Assembly: GCA_038236865.1 (NCBI GenBank)
Contig: JBBRZI010000002.1
Span: forward strand, 1-64,000
Source of the DNA: UBA4729 sp038236865
GTDB lineage: Bacteria; Patescibacteriota; Saccharimonadia; Saccharimonadales; UBA4665
Length of the DNA: 64,000 bases
Direction of reading: 5' to 3'
Part shown: one piece after another, positions 15,487 through 22,337 of the stretch
Position numbering within the stretch: position 1 is the first letter of the stretch
Layout: each line of letters starts with the position of its first letter
Made by a program: the position numbers and the translations under genes
The notes under the pieces: generated by a model
What the model saw: the letters and a program-made list of their open reading frames with translations, nothing else
Told to the model about the DNA's origin: nothing
The model's database searches: none

Positions 15487-15599
15487 GAACTAAATAACAG
15501 ATACGAATTGGTGCCAATAAAACAGTGGTGCTGATATTGGAACTGTTTGGTATCTGTTGATGGATCTTTGGAGGGCCATCGTAGATGCTATAGCAACTA
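15487..15599 (+). repeat. Array repeat, long form
   Basis: It begins GAACTAAATAACAGATACGA like the copy at 9541 and ends in the core TTTGGAGGGCCATCGTAGAT and GCTATAGCAACTA. The last CTA supplies the stop codon (TAG) of the cupin gene on the minus strand. Confidence 0.85.
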
Positions 15600-15917
15600 T
15601 TTTTCGGCCAGACTTGACGGTTCTTTAAGCTCAACAAGTAATACGTGTGTTTCCGTTGAGCCAATATTCTTACCTAGATGTTTTTGTGCTGCTAACCAGC
15701 TAGCATCGCCGATATCTTTTTTTACAATTTTGTCCGTACCATCCTCAAAAACTAATTTTCTATCGAATGAGCTTAGAGTATACATAAAACTGTCAGGATG
15801 GTTGTGTAGCGTAGTTTTATCTCCCGGCGTATCCTTATATTCTAGTACTCGCACTCTATCATTCTCAAAGATAACTTTATATTTGTCGGAGTTTGTTATG
15901 GCAGGATCTTGTATCAT
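15597..15917 (-). CDS. Cupin-fold protein
   Basis: The 106-residue protein has a single cupin-like barrel: VRVLEYKDTPGDKTTLHNHPDSFMY matches the first cupin motif with the HNH metal ligands. The second motif is weaker (DASWLAAQKHLGKNIG, with a His), which fits small RmlC-like cupins. Substrate unknown. It is a single-gene cassette whose stop codon lies inside the adjacent array repeat. The neighbouring start at MIQDPAITN has no strong Shine-Dalgarno. Confidence 0.78.
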   Translation of the reverse strand: MIQDPAITNSDKYKVIFENDRVRVLEYKDTPGDKTTLHNHPDSFMYTLSSFDRKLVFEDGTDKIVKKDIGDASWLAAQKHLGKNIGSTETHVLLVELKEPSSLAEK

Positions 15918-15951
15918 ATTGCTATTATATCAAAAAAGAGGAAGCTAACCT

Positions 15952-16008
15952 CTGTTTTAAGCATAAGCGTATTGGGGGGCCACCGTCTTGTCTATCGCAA
16001 CTAAAACT
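15952..16008 (+). repeat. Array repeat, best conserved copy
   Basis: TAAGCATAAGCGTATTGGGG is followed by GGCCACCGTCTTGTCTATCG and CAACTAAAA. GGGCCA matches the tRNA-Lys acceptor strand exactly. The stop codon of the next gene begins at 16012, two bases beyond the repeat. Confidence 0.9.
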
Positions 16009-16009
16009 C

Positions 16010-16192
16010 CTATTTCTTTTTCGTATCCCCATCATTAAAAGCTACACCGACCGCCACGCCAACCCCAGCACCGATAGCGATCCCTACTCCTATGTTATCG
16101 AATACTACCAGGCCTATTATTGCACCCAGCGCTACGCCAATTCCAGCACCAATCGCGATCTTGTCATTTGCCTTGATATCTTGTTTCTTCAT
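16010..16192 (-). CDS. Glycine-zipper small membrane protein
   Basis: A 60-residue peptide with a basic N-terminus, two hydrophobic stretches made of repeated G-x-G and GVG units (IAIGAGIGVALGAIIG and IAIGAGVGVAVGVAF), and a charged end. Glycine zippers of this kind insert in or line membranes. The family is common as small hypothetical proteins and no specific role is known. It is the cassette nearest the tRNA-Lys gene and so, under the array model, the most recent arrival. Confidence 0.65.
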   Translation of the reverse strand: MKKQDIKANDKIAIGAGIGVALGAIIGLVVFDNIGVGIAIGAGVGVAVGVAFNDGDTKKK

Positions 16193-16210
16193 ACTTTAAT
16201 TGTACCAAAT

Positions 16211-16237
16211 AAAAAGACTCCAAGGCGGAGTCTTTCA
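16211..16237 (-). terminator. Terminator of the tRNA-Lys transcript
   Basis: On the minus strand AAAGACTCC, five bases, GGAGTCTTT, then TTT makes a strong rho-independent terminator 14 bases beyond the CCA end of tRNA-Lys. Remnants of the same hairpin accompany the array repeats at 9140, 13446 and 14467. Confidence 0.85.
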
Positions 16238-16241
16238 TAAT

Positions 16242-16260
16242 GCTTATGCTTGGAGGGCCA
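16242..16260 (+). repeat. Array repeat left half merging into tRNA-Lys (putative att site)
   Basis: GCTTATGCTTGGAGGGCCA is shared with the array repeats, and its last ten bases are the acceptor strand plus CCA of tRNA-Lys. To the right the tRNA continues instead of the repeat's right arm (CGTCTTGTCTATCGCAAC). That is what an attB/attL junction would look like. Confidence 0.75.
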
Positions 16261-16327
16261 GGAGGGACTTGAACCCTCGACACCCTGCTTAAGAGGCAGG
16301 TGCTCTAACCAGCTGAGCTACTGGCCC
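16251..16327 (-). tRNA. tRNA-Lys (anticodon CTT)
   Basis: On the minus strand the acceptor GGGCCAG pairs with CTGGCCC. The D-arm is AGCTCAGCTGGTTAGAGC, the anticodon stem CCTGC/GCAGG encloses CTCTTAA with anticodon CTT, and the T-loop is TTCAAGT. Discriminator T and an encoded CCA follow. It is the right-hand boundary of the repeat array. Confidence 0.96.
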
Positions 16328-16444
16328 GAAAGAGCGAAGCTTACTTTGTAAGAAGTTGAAGGTGCTATAGTTACTAACTTTTGAACCTGCAACGTACACA
16401 GCGCGCTCTGCAAACTTTAGCAAATTACCCCTGTTTTGACAAGT

Positions 16445-17362
16445 CTAGACTGTGGGGGGAGTGGGGAACGAACCGTTAGCATCGGGTGCTGGCGGTTGAG
16501 GCGGCATTGCTTCGGCCACCGGTGGCTGGGGAGCTGGCCACGCTGGCGTGGGTGCTGTGGGGGCTGGAGTAGGTGCTTGCTGTTGTGGGCCAGGTACCAT
16601 CTGTGGTGGTAGCGCTGTGATGGGCTGGGCGGTTGCATACGGCTGGGCAGCCACCGGTGCATAGGCTGCCAAGACTAGCGGCGAACCGGTAATGTATCGG
16701 TACAGAACAGCACTGGCCGCGCTGTACATAATCGTGAAATAAATCGCAAACGGTATCCCGATGATCGTAATCGCCAATAAGCCCATTAATAGGGCTGCGC
16801 CATAGATGCCGTAGAGCTTAGACAGATGGCCTTTTGTTTGGCCCCAACTGGCTTTAATCGCTTCAATTGGTCCCATATTCTTATCTAGCAAGAAGTAAGG
16901 CGCTAGTACTAGGCGTGGATATACGAAAAAGAACGGAACGATCAAGGCTAGGAAACTCACCACCGCCAGTAAGCCGCTCAGCAACAATGTGGCGAGCATC
17001 CGACCAAAAGACTTCAGACAGTAACTAATTGTCTGACCGAATGATAGTGATTCGCCCTTGGTGCCTGCCAGCCAAAGATAGGTAGCAGCGCCAGCGTATA
17101 GCGTGTAGTTAACGAGGCTGAAAGCATTACCCACAAGCTGTTTCCCTAGTGGCGCCGCGGTGTGAGGAGCGGGATCTTTCGTAAATTGAGAAATCACCAA
17201 TGAAACAATAACATAAATGACGCCAAGGCCAAGGTATACCCACACATTGGGGGTAACCGCCGACTTAGAGTATTTATAGATACCAAAGGCACCGGGCCAG
17301 GCCGGGGTTGAACTGGCGCTAGGAGCCTCAACTGTGGGAGCGGAAGGAGCTTGGGGATACAT
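16445..17362 (-). CDS. Multi-pass membrane protein with Pro/Ala-rich ends
   Basis: The start at MYPQAPSAPTVE is preceded by AAGGA at good spacing, so I preferred it over the longer frame. After a P/A/S-rich N-terminus there are about five or six transmembrane segments (roughly residues 40-60, 80-105, 125-165 and 190-225). A long Pro/Ala/Gln-rich cytoplasmic or surface tail follows (about 85 residues, PAPTAPTPAWPAPQ...). The membrane part resembles the glycerophosphodiesterase membrane-domain/DUF975 type, but I cannot assign a function. It diverges from folD. Confidence 0.7.
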   Translation of the reverse strand: MYPQAPSAPTVEAPSASSTPAWPGAFGIYKYSKSAVTPNVWVYLGLGVIYVIVSLVISQFTKDPAPHTAAPLGKQLVGNAFSLVNYTLYAGAATYLWLAGTKGESLSFGQTISYCLKSFGRMLATLLLSGLLAVVSFLALIVPFFFVYPRLVLAPYFLLDKNMGPIEAIKASWGQTKGHLSKLYGIYGAALLMGLLAITIIGIPFAIYFTIMYSAASAVLYRYITGSPLVLAAYAPVAAQPYATAQPITALPPQMVPGPQQQAPTPAPTAPTPAWPAPQPPVAEAMPPQPPAPDANGSFPTPPTV

Positions 17363-17451
17363 GATATTCCTTACTGTTAATGTCATATAAAATCACTCGA
17401 ATACTATCATAATACTTGTGTTTGGTAAAAAGTCCCTATAAATAGCACTAG

Positions 17452-18294
17452 ATGATACAATTAACAGATATGAAGAAACTTAATGGTCGTGAATTAGCGG
17501 ATTTTATTCAGGAGCGTCAGGCGCCTGAGGTCCGAGCCCTGCGCCAAGCGCACCACGTGTTTCCTAAGCTGGCCATCATCGTAACGATTGATAACCCGGT
17601 GATTGACCTGTATATCCGCCTCAAGCGCCGCTATGGTACCGAGCTGCTGATTGACGTTGATGTCCACCGCGTCACGCAGCCAGAAGTGCCGGCGTTGCTG
17701 GAGGCGCTTAACCAAGACGAATCAGTCCACGGCATTATCATCCAGCTGCCGTTAGCCGATCCGGCGCAGACCGACGAGCTGGTTAACTTGGTGGCACCCG
17801 CTAAAGACGTCGATGCGCTTGGGAAAAATGCCATCTACGATCCGGCCACTCCCATCGCCATATTGTGGTTACTCGCCGGCTACAATATCGAGCTGCGCGG
17901 CAAGCACATCTTGCTGATCGGCCGCGGTAAGCTTGTCGGTAAGCCGCTCGAAAAGCTGTTGCTCGCCTCGGGGCTCGATGTCGAAGTTGCCGATCGCAGC
18001 ACGCCAGATTTAGTCGCCACGGCGCAGGCCGCCGATGTTATCGTCACCGCCACCGGTAGTCCAGCGATTCTGTACCCCGACATGATCAAAAAATTTGCGG
18101 TTGTCGTCGATGCTGGTGTCGCCAGCGAGGACGGTAAAACGGTAGGTGACGTAGCCGCCGAAGTTTACGACCGTGACGATCTTACGATCACCCCAGTCAA
18201 GGGGGGCGTCGGTCCGCTGACCGTCTGCGCCCTGTTCGAAAACGTTATTCGGGCCGCCCGGGCGACCATTCCAGTTACTAAAAAGGCGGACTAG
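17452..18294 (+). CDS. folD: Methylenetetrahydrofolate dehydrogenase/cyclohydrolase
   Basis: The 280-residue FolD interconverts 5,10-methylene- and 10-formyl-THF with NADP. It shows the catalytic YIRLKRRYG segment (Tyr and Lys of the YxxxK pair), IIIQLPL, KDVDALGKNA and the cofactor-binding LLIGRGKLVGKPLEKLL, then the C-terminal KGGVGPLTVCAL (usual PGGVGPMT, with Lys in place of Pro). A start at the second Met (17470) is also possible. It is a separate transcription unit followed seven bases later by murI. GC content is clearly higher than in the array to the left. Confidence 0.93.
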   Translation: MIQLTDMKKLNGRELADFIQERQAPEVRALRQAHHVFPKLAIIVTIDNPVIDLYIRLKRRYGTELLIDVDVHRVTQPEVPALLEALNQDESVHGIIIQLPLADPAQTDELVNLVAPAKDVDALGKNAIYDPATPIAILWLLAGYNIELRGKHILLIGRGKLVGKPLEKLLLASGLDVEVADRSTPDLVATAQAADVIVTATGSPAILYPDMIKKFAVVVDAGVASEDGKTVGDVAAEVYDRDDLTITPVKGGVGPLTVCALFENVIRAARATIPVTKKAD

Positions 18295-18300
18295 CTCGCT

Positions 18301-18963
18301 ATGCCCACCGTCAAGATAGGTGTTTTCGATTCGGGCGTCGGCGGGCTGTCGGTGGTCCGCGCCATCGAGCGGGCTCTGCCCGAACACGAAATCATCTTTC
18401 GTAACGATAGCCAGCACGTCCCATATGGTACGCGCCCGACTTTCGAGATTCTGGGGTTTGTGCTCCCCATCTTTCAAGCTTTGGTCGACGCTGGCTGTGG
18501 CGTCATTGTAGTGGCTTGCAACACCGTTTCGACGACGCTGATTGGCGAGCTGCGCGGCGCATTCAGCGTCCCGTTAGTAGCTGTCGAACCGATGGTCAAA
18601 CCGGCGGCTGCGTTGACCTCTTCCGGTATCATTGCGGTCTGCGCGACGCCCAATACGCTTCGCAGTGATCGTTACCGGGCGCTCAAAGAAACCTACGCCA
18701 CCGGCCTCACCGTGTTAGAGCCGGACTGCAGCGATTGGTCGACAATGATCGAGCAGCAGGCCATCGACGAACGAAAGATAACTGCGCGGATCACTGAGGT
18801 ACTCGACCAAAAGGCCGACGTCATCGTGCTTGGCTGTACCCATTTTCATTGGATCGAAGCCGAAATCATGCAACTGAGCGCCGGGCGAGCCATCGTTATT
18901 CAGCCCGAACCGGCCATTATTACGCAACTTACTCGCGTGCTCGCGACTATGCAGCCCGACTGA
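18301..18963 (+). CDS. murI: Glutamate racemase
   Basis: A 220-residue member of the Asp/Glu racemase family making D-glutamate for peptidoglycan. Both catalytic cysteines are in context (VVACNTVSTT and VLGCTHFHWIE). The N-terminal GVFDSGVGGLSVVRAI and HVPYGTRP are standard. It is about 40 residues shorter than typical MurI (about 265), with the loss spread over loops. It follows folD by six bases and ends next to the convergent murD, so cell-wall precursor genes face each other here. Confidence 0.92.
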   Translation: MPTVKIGVFDSGVGGLSVVRAIERALPEHEIIFRNDSQHVPYGTRPTFEILGFVLPIFQALVDAGCGVIVVACNTVSTTLIGELRGAFSVPLVAVEPMVKPAAALTSSGIIAVCATPNTLRSDRYRALKETYATGLTVLEPDCSDWSTMIEQQAIDERKITARITEVLDQKADVIVLGCTHFHWIEAEIMQLSAGRAIVIQPEPAIITQLTRVLATMQPD

Positions 18964-20262
18964 CTAGTCCGCTAGTTGGCGGACGGCCGCCTGAAATTGT
19001 TCGGCCCGGTCTTTATAATTTTTGAACATATCAAAACTAGCGCAAGCGGCCGACAGCAAAACGACGTCACCTGGTTCGGCAACTTTTGCCGCTGTTTGGA
19101 CGATATCTGCCATGGTGGCGGCCTCGCTGATGCCATCGGTGTAACCGGCCGCTGTGAGGGCAGTTGCGATAGCAGGGCCGGTTACACCGATGGTGATGAC
19201 GTGCCGAACAGTATTAGTGGTGACGGCTTGGGCGAGGTTGTCGTAGGTTGCACCCTTATCGGATCCGCCTAAGATAACAACTTTTGGCTGGCCAAAGGCT
19301 TGCAGCGCTACGATGGCGGTTTCTGGTGTCGTGCCGAAACTGTCGTCGTAGTACGTGACGCCTTTGAACTGTCGGACGAGTTCTAGCCGGTGGGGCAGGC
19401 CGCTAAACGTCGTCACGACCGATCGAATCGCGGCCAGGTTGGCCGTTACCACCCAAACAGCGGTAATGGCGGCGCAAACGTTCTGCCAGTTGTGCTGCCC
19501 AAGCAGTTTGAGTTCGTCGACCTGGCAAATTACTTGTCCATTGATGGTAATGGCTGACCCTTCGACGCAGGCACCCGGTGTCTCCATATAGGGAATCTGT
19601 TGGCCACGCGTCGCGTCGGCAACGCTGATGGAGTTATCATCCTCAGCCAAATAGATGGCAATATCAGACTTGCGCTGGTGGATAAAGAGCTGTTGTTTGC
19701 TGGCCAAGTACTCCTCGAAATCTTCGTGCCAATTGAGGTGCTCCGGCGCTACCATCAAGCAGACGCCAATGTGGGGCGATGTTTTGAGATCAATCAGCTG
19801 GAAGCTGGACAACTCCAGCACGACATATGAATCAGCTTGCAGCGCATCGATAAAGCTCAGTGGCGGCACACCGATGTTACCGCCCAGATACGTCACCTTG
19901 CCGTCGGCTTTCAATATTTTTGTGATGAGCGTGGCGGTGGTGCCTTTGCCCTTCGTACCGGTGACGCCGATGATGTTTTGGGTCGGCGACGCCTTCATGA
20001 ACTCATTAATGTGAGATGTGATTTTGGCCTGCACGCCTGGGTTTTTCTCGAGTATCAGCTTGGGGTGCAGCCCGGCCGTACGGACGATCATATCAAACCG
20101 GTCGAGGTCATCGAGGTAGTGCGGCCCTAAAACGGCGTCGCAGCCGCTTGGCACGGCCAAGTCACCGTTTTGGTCACAGATGGTAATGACGTGGTCACCC
20201 TTACTAAAGTAGTCGTAGGTAGCCCGGCCTTCAATATCGAATCCAACAATTGCAATCTTCAT
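18964..20262 (-). CDS. murD: UDP-N-acetylmuramoylalanine-D-glutamate ligase
   Basis: A 432-residue Mur ligase that adds D-glutamate to UDP-MurNAc-L-Ala. The start MKIAIVGFDIEGRATYDYF was chosen because it opens the N-terminal Rossmann domain; the longer frame adds a G/W-rich stretch unlike any MurD. Visible motifs are the P-loop GVTGTKGKGTTA, LELSSFQL, the NWQNVCAA region and the C-terminal ILGGSDKG. It converges on murI, which supplies its D-glutamate substrate, with the stop codons adjacent. Confidence 0.93.
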   Translation of the reverse strand: MKIAIVGFDIEGRATYDYFSKGDHVITICDQNGDLAVPSGCDAVLGPHYLDDLDRFDMIVRTAGLHPKLILEKNPGVQAKITSHINEFMKASPTQNIIGVTGTKGKGTTATLITKILKADGKVTYLGGNIGVPPLSFIDALQADSYVVLELSSFQLIDLKTSPHIGVCLMVAPEHLNWHEDFEEYLASKQQLFIHQRKSDIAIYLAEDDNSISVADATRGQQIPYMETPGACVEGSAITINGQVICQVDELKLLGQHNWQNVCAAITAVWVVTANLAAIRSVVTTFSGLPHRLELVRQFKGVTYYDDSFGTTPETAIVALQAFGQPKVVILGGSDKGATYDNLAQAVTTNTVRHVITIGVTGPAIATALTAAGYTDGISEAATMADIVQTAAKVAEPGDVVLLSAACASFDMFKNYKDRAEQFQAAVRQLAD

Positions 20263-20335
20263 ACCACCCATTATCGAACATCCCCCCCAATCAAGCAATC
20301 CCACCTCCCCCCAAAAAAACCGCCCACCCCCCAAG

Positions 20336-20358
20336 TGTGAGAGGTCCGTCCTCTCACA
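20336..20358. repeat. REP-like palindrome 1
   Basis: GTGAGAGG, TCCGT, CCTCTCAC forms a perfect 8-bp stem (9 bp with the flanking T/A). It is the first of four copies around the RAYT transposase gene. Confidence 0.88.
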
Positions 20359-20422
20359 ACCCGCTTGGCGATTAATAAATACTTAAATTAAGAAGAGGTT
20401 TTCAAGACGCATGCTAAATTGC

Positions 20423-20443
20423 GTGAGAGGACGGACCTCTCAC
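20423..20443. repeat. REP-like palindrome 2 (inverted)
   Basis: The same stem with the loop inverted (ACGGA), placed directly before the transposase start codon. With copy 1 it forms a head-to-head pair 65 bases apart. Confidence 0.88.
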
Positions 20444-21073
20444 ATGCCAAGCCGCAATATAGTTAAAGAATTCGAGCCTAATGCCTACTACCATGTTTAT
20501 AATCGTGGGGTAGAGAAGCGTACTATTTTTTTGGATGATAATGATTACGTAGTATTCCTCGGTCTTCTCAAGAAGTACCTGATCGGCAAAGCCGCTCGTT
20601 CAGCTAATCGACACGCCTTCGATAATCTATCCGAGGATGTCTACCTCATCGCGTATTGCCTTATGCCGAATCACTTTCATCTCCTGTTCTTGCAGACTGA
20701 GCAGGCTGCCATCACTCGATTAATGCGCCGAGTCATGACGGCTTATGCAATGTATTTTAACCACCGGTATAATCGAGTGGGAGGATTATTCCAGGGGAGG
20801 TATAAGGCTTCGCGCATTACGACCGATGCATACCTCTACCACATCTCTCGCTACATACACATGAACCCGCACGATTATTTGGCATGGCCCTACTCTAGTC
20901 TCGAGTGTTACATAAACGACAAGCAACTGGCCTGGCTCCACCCCGAATACGTACTAGACTTATTCGACGGGGCTAAGCAAGCCTACGCCGACTTCGTGCG
21001 TGATTACATAGAAAATAGGTTCGAAATCGAGATAATCAAACATCAACTCGCTAACTACGATGAAGTGATGTGA
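20444..21073 (+). CDS. REP-associated tyrosine transposase (RAYT, Y1_Tnp)
   Basis: The 209-residue product starts MPSRNIVKEFEPNAYYHVYNRGV... The frame is open upstream, but that part is the REP palindrome itself. It shows the Y1 HUH motif MPNHFHLLFLQ and the catalytic-tyrosine region (LYHISRYIHMNP), typical of RAYTs, single-stranded-DNA transposases that act on REP hairpins. Two inverted palindromes lie on each side. The stop codon TGA is part of palindrome 3, so element and gene are one compact unit. It is apparently intact. Confidence 0.92.
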   Translation: MPSRNIVKEFEPNAYYHVYNRGVEKRTIFLDDNDYVVFLGLLKKYLIGKAARSANRHAFDNLSEDVYLIAYCLMPNHFHLLFLQTEQAAITRLMRRVMTAYAMYFNHRYNRVGGLFQGRYKASRITTDAYLYHISRYIHMNPHDYLAWPYSSLECYINDKQLAWLHPEYVLDLFDGAKQAYADFVRDYIENRFEIEIIKHQLANYDEVM

Positions 21074-21090
21074 GAGGTCCGTCCTCTCAC
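21070..21090. repeat. REP-like palindrome 3
   Basis: GTGAGAGG, TCCGT, CCTCTCAC in the same loop orientation as copy 1. It overlaps the transposase stop codon. Confidence 0.88.
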
Positions 21091-21146
21091 ATATCGGTTG
21101 ATAGAATCTATCGCTGACAGATAGGAAGTTACGTTGACGCCTGGCT

Positions 21147-21167
21147 GTGAGAGGACGGACCTCTCAC
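21147..21167. repeat. REP-like palindrome 4 (inverted)
   Basis: GTGAGAGG, ACGGA, CCTCTCAC in the orientation of copy 2, 56 bases after copy 3. The downstream pair mirrors the upstream one. Confidence 0.88.
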
Positions 21168-21175
21168 AAGGGTCG

Positions 21176-21344
21176 CTTGCGGGAAGGGTGCGGGGGTTTT
21201 AAAAAAGGGCTGGGCAAAAGGAAGGTGAAAAGGAAGGGAAAAGGAACGGTGAAAAGGAAGGTGAAAAAGAAGGATGAAAAAAAGGGGGGTGGAAAAAAGG
21301 GGGGGTGGAAAAGGGAGGGGAAAAAAGGGGAGGGGGAGGGTTAG
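21176..21344 (+). repeat. Long polypurine tract
   Basis: About 165 bases made almost wholly of A and G on the + strand, built from AAAAGGAAGG-like and GGGGGGTGGAAA-like units. Several runs of four or more G could form G-quadruplexes or triplex DNA. It lies between the RAYT element and the 3' end of a convergent response-regulator gene. The open frames through it are low-complexity and not genes. Confidence 0.85.
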
Positions 21345-21709
21345 GTGGAGAGTTGTTTTTTGACGAGGTCGGCGACTTGGCGGGGGGTCATGTCGGCTTT
21401 GAGGATAATGGCGCTCACGCCCATCGTCCGCATGTTTGCTGGAATTTCTTGTTCACCCATGTTGGTGAGGACGATCACTTTCACGGTTTTGCCCCAAGCG
21501 GTAGTCCGCAGCTTCTCGAGCATGACGTCACCGGTCATGATAGGCATCATCAGATCGAGCAGAATAATATCCGGCCGCATGCTCTCGGCGAGCTCGAGCC
21601 CGAGCTTACCATTTTCGGCCGTCTGCACATCGTAGCCTTCCGCCTCAAACTTGAAGCGGTACATTTGGCTAATGGCTTGGTCATCCTCGATGATGGCAAT
21701 TTTAGGCAT
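21341..21709 (-). CDS. Single-domain response regulator
   Basis: The 122-residue protein is a bare receiver: acidic pair in IAIIEDD, phospho-acceptor Asp near 52 (DIILLDLMMP), Thr in VIVLTNM and Lys in IILKADM. No output domain follows. It is the second of two tandem receivers, and 50 bases separate the genes. No kinase is adjacent on this strand. The large hybrid-less kinase at 24169 and the soluble kinase at 3777 are candidate partners. Such CheY-like proteins act by protein contact. Confidence 0.9.
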   Translation of the reverse strand: MPKIAIIEDDQAISQMYRFKFEAEGYDVQTAENGKLGLELAESMRPDIILLDLMMPIMTGDVMLEKLRTTAWGKTVKVIVLTNMGEQEIPANMRTMGVSAIILKADMTPRQVADLVKKQLST

Positions 21710-21759
21710 ATCTACATGTATCCTACGTTAAGCCGCCACGTAACACAATCATTTTGCAC

Positions 21760-22131
21760 TTAGCCGGCTAAGACTTCGTCGACGATGTTGACCACTTGCG
21801 ACGGGGTGTAGTGGGCCTTCACGACGTAGCGGTCGACGTTGAGGAAACGAAGTTTCTGCGGAGCTTCGACTTTGCTGATGTTGGTCAGGATAATGACCTT
21901 CATAGTGCTGCCCCACACGCTGGCCCGCAGCTTCTCGAGCATAACGTCGCCATTCATGACGGGCATAAGAATATCGAGTAGGATGATTTCAGGGGCGAAC
22001 TCTTTTATAAGCGTGAGGCCTGCGCTGCCATCACGGGCGACGCGTACGTCGTAGCCACTGCGTTCCAGTTTGAACTGGTACATCGCGGCAATTGCAATGT
22101 CGTCTTCTACGATAACTACTTTGGTGGGCAT
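21760..22131 (-). CDS. Single-domain response regulator
   Basis: A 123-residue receiver (MPTKVVIVEDD) with Asp near 53 (IILLDILMPVMNG), Thr in VIILTNI and the conserved Lys in VVKAHY. It is clearly related to the downstream receiver gene: GDVMLEKLR is identical in both, so the pair arose by duplication. No DNA-binding domain. It is transcribed away from the LuxI-like/ThiF operon, with about 200 bases of shared upstream region. Confidence 0.9.
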   Translation of the reverse strand: MPTKVVIVEDDIAIAAMYQFKLERSGYDVRVARDGSAGLTLIKEFAPEIILLDILMPVMNGDVMLEKLRASVWGSTMKVIILTNISKVEAPQKLRFLNVDRYVVKAHYTPSQVVNIVDEVLAG

Positions 22132-22275
22132 AAGATTTACGTAATTCGTCTTTCTTTTGACATTTTACCCCAGTTATGCTACATTTCCAAGTAGTTCTTT
22201 AGCAGACCATATAGCGCATATTTTCCAAAGTGAAAGTGTGCGTTTTTTTATTGTCTATACTTCAACAACACAATG

Positions 22276-22304
22276 TTGACTAATACAATAAAATATGTTA
22301 GTAT
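22276..22304 (+). promoter_or_regulatory. Sigma-70-type promoter
   Basis: TTGACT and TAGTAT with a 17-base spacer lie 34 bases before the ATG of the LuxI-like gene. An AAAGG Shine-Dalgarno follows. Confidence 0.7.
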
Positions 22305-22337
22305 TCAAACATCAATTCACGTAAAGGTTATGATTAC

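Larger units (their letters stand above)
7714..16261 (-). mobile_element. Putative tRNA-Lys-anchored cassette array
   Basis: About ten units, each with one or two genes, are separated by copies of a 40-45 bp repeat in a single orientation. Weak copies extend the series to about 5.65 kb. The repeat consists of a left block equal to the tRNA-Lys 3' end (TTGGAGGGCCA) with its flanking dyad and terminator hairpin, and a right arm (CGTAGATGCTATCGCAACTA or CGTCTTGTCTATCGCAACTA). Gene content is typical of accessory cassettes (toxin-antitoxin, regulators, DUFs, single enzymes). No integrase or transposase gene is present. Mobility is inferred from the layout, not shown. Confidence 0.7.

Noticed and set aside
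15383..15664. Minus-strand 93-residue open frame.
   Set aside because: It runs across a terminator and an array repeat and overlaps the cupin gene; it has no recognisable protein pattern.
7714..16261. A classical integron or a CRISPR array.
   Set aside because: The repeats are 300-1200 bases apart with genes between them, lack attC core sites, and no IntI, cas gene or regular short spacers are present.
20262..20334. N-terminal extension of MurD in the longest open frame.
   Set aside because: The added G/W-rich residues precede a perfect Rossmann start and match nothing in MurD. The DNA there is a C-rich spacer before the REP element.
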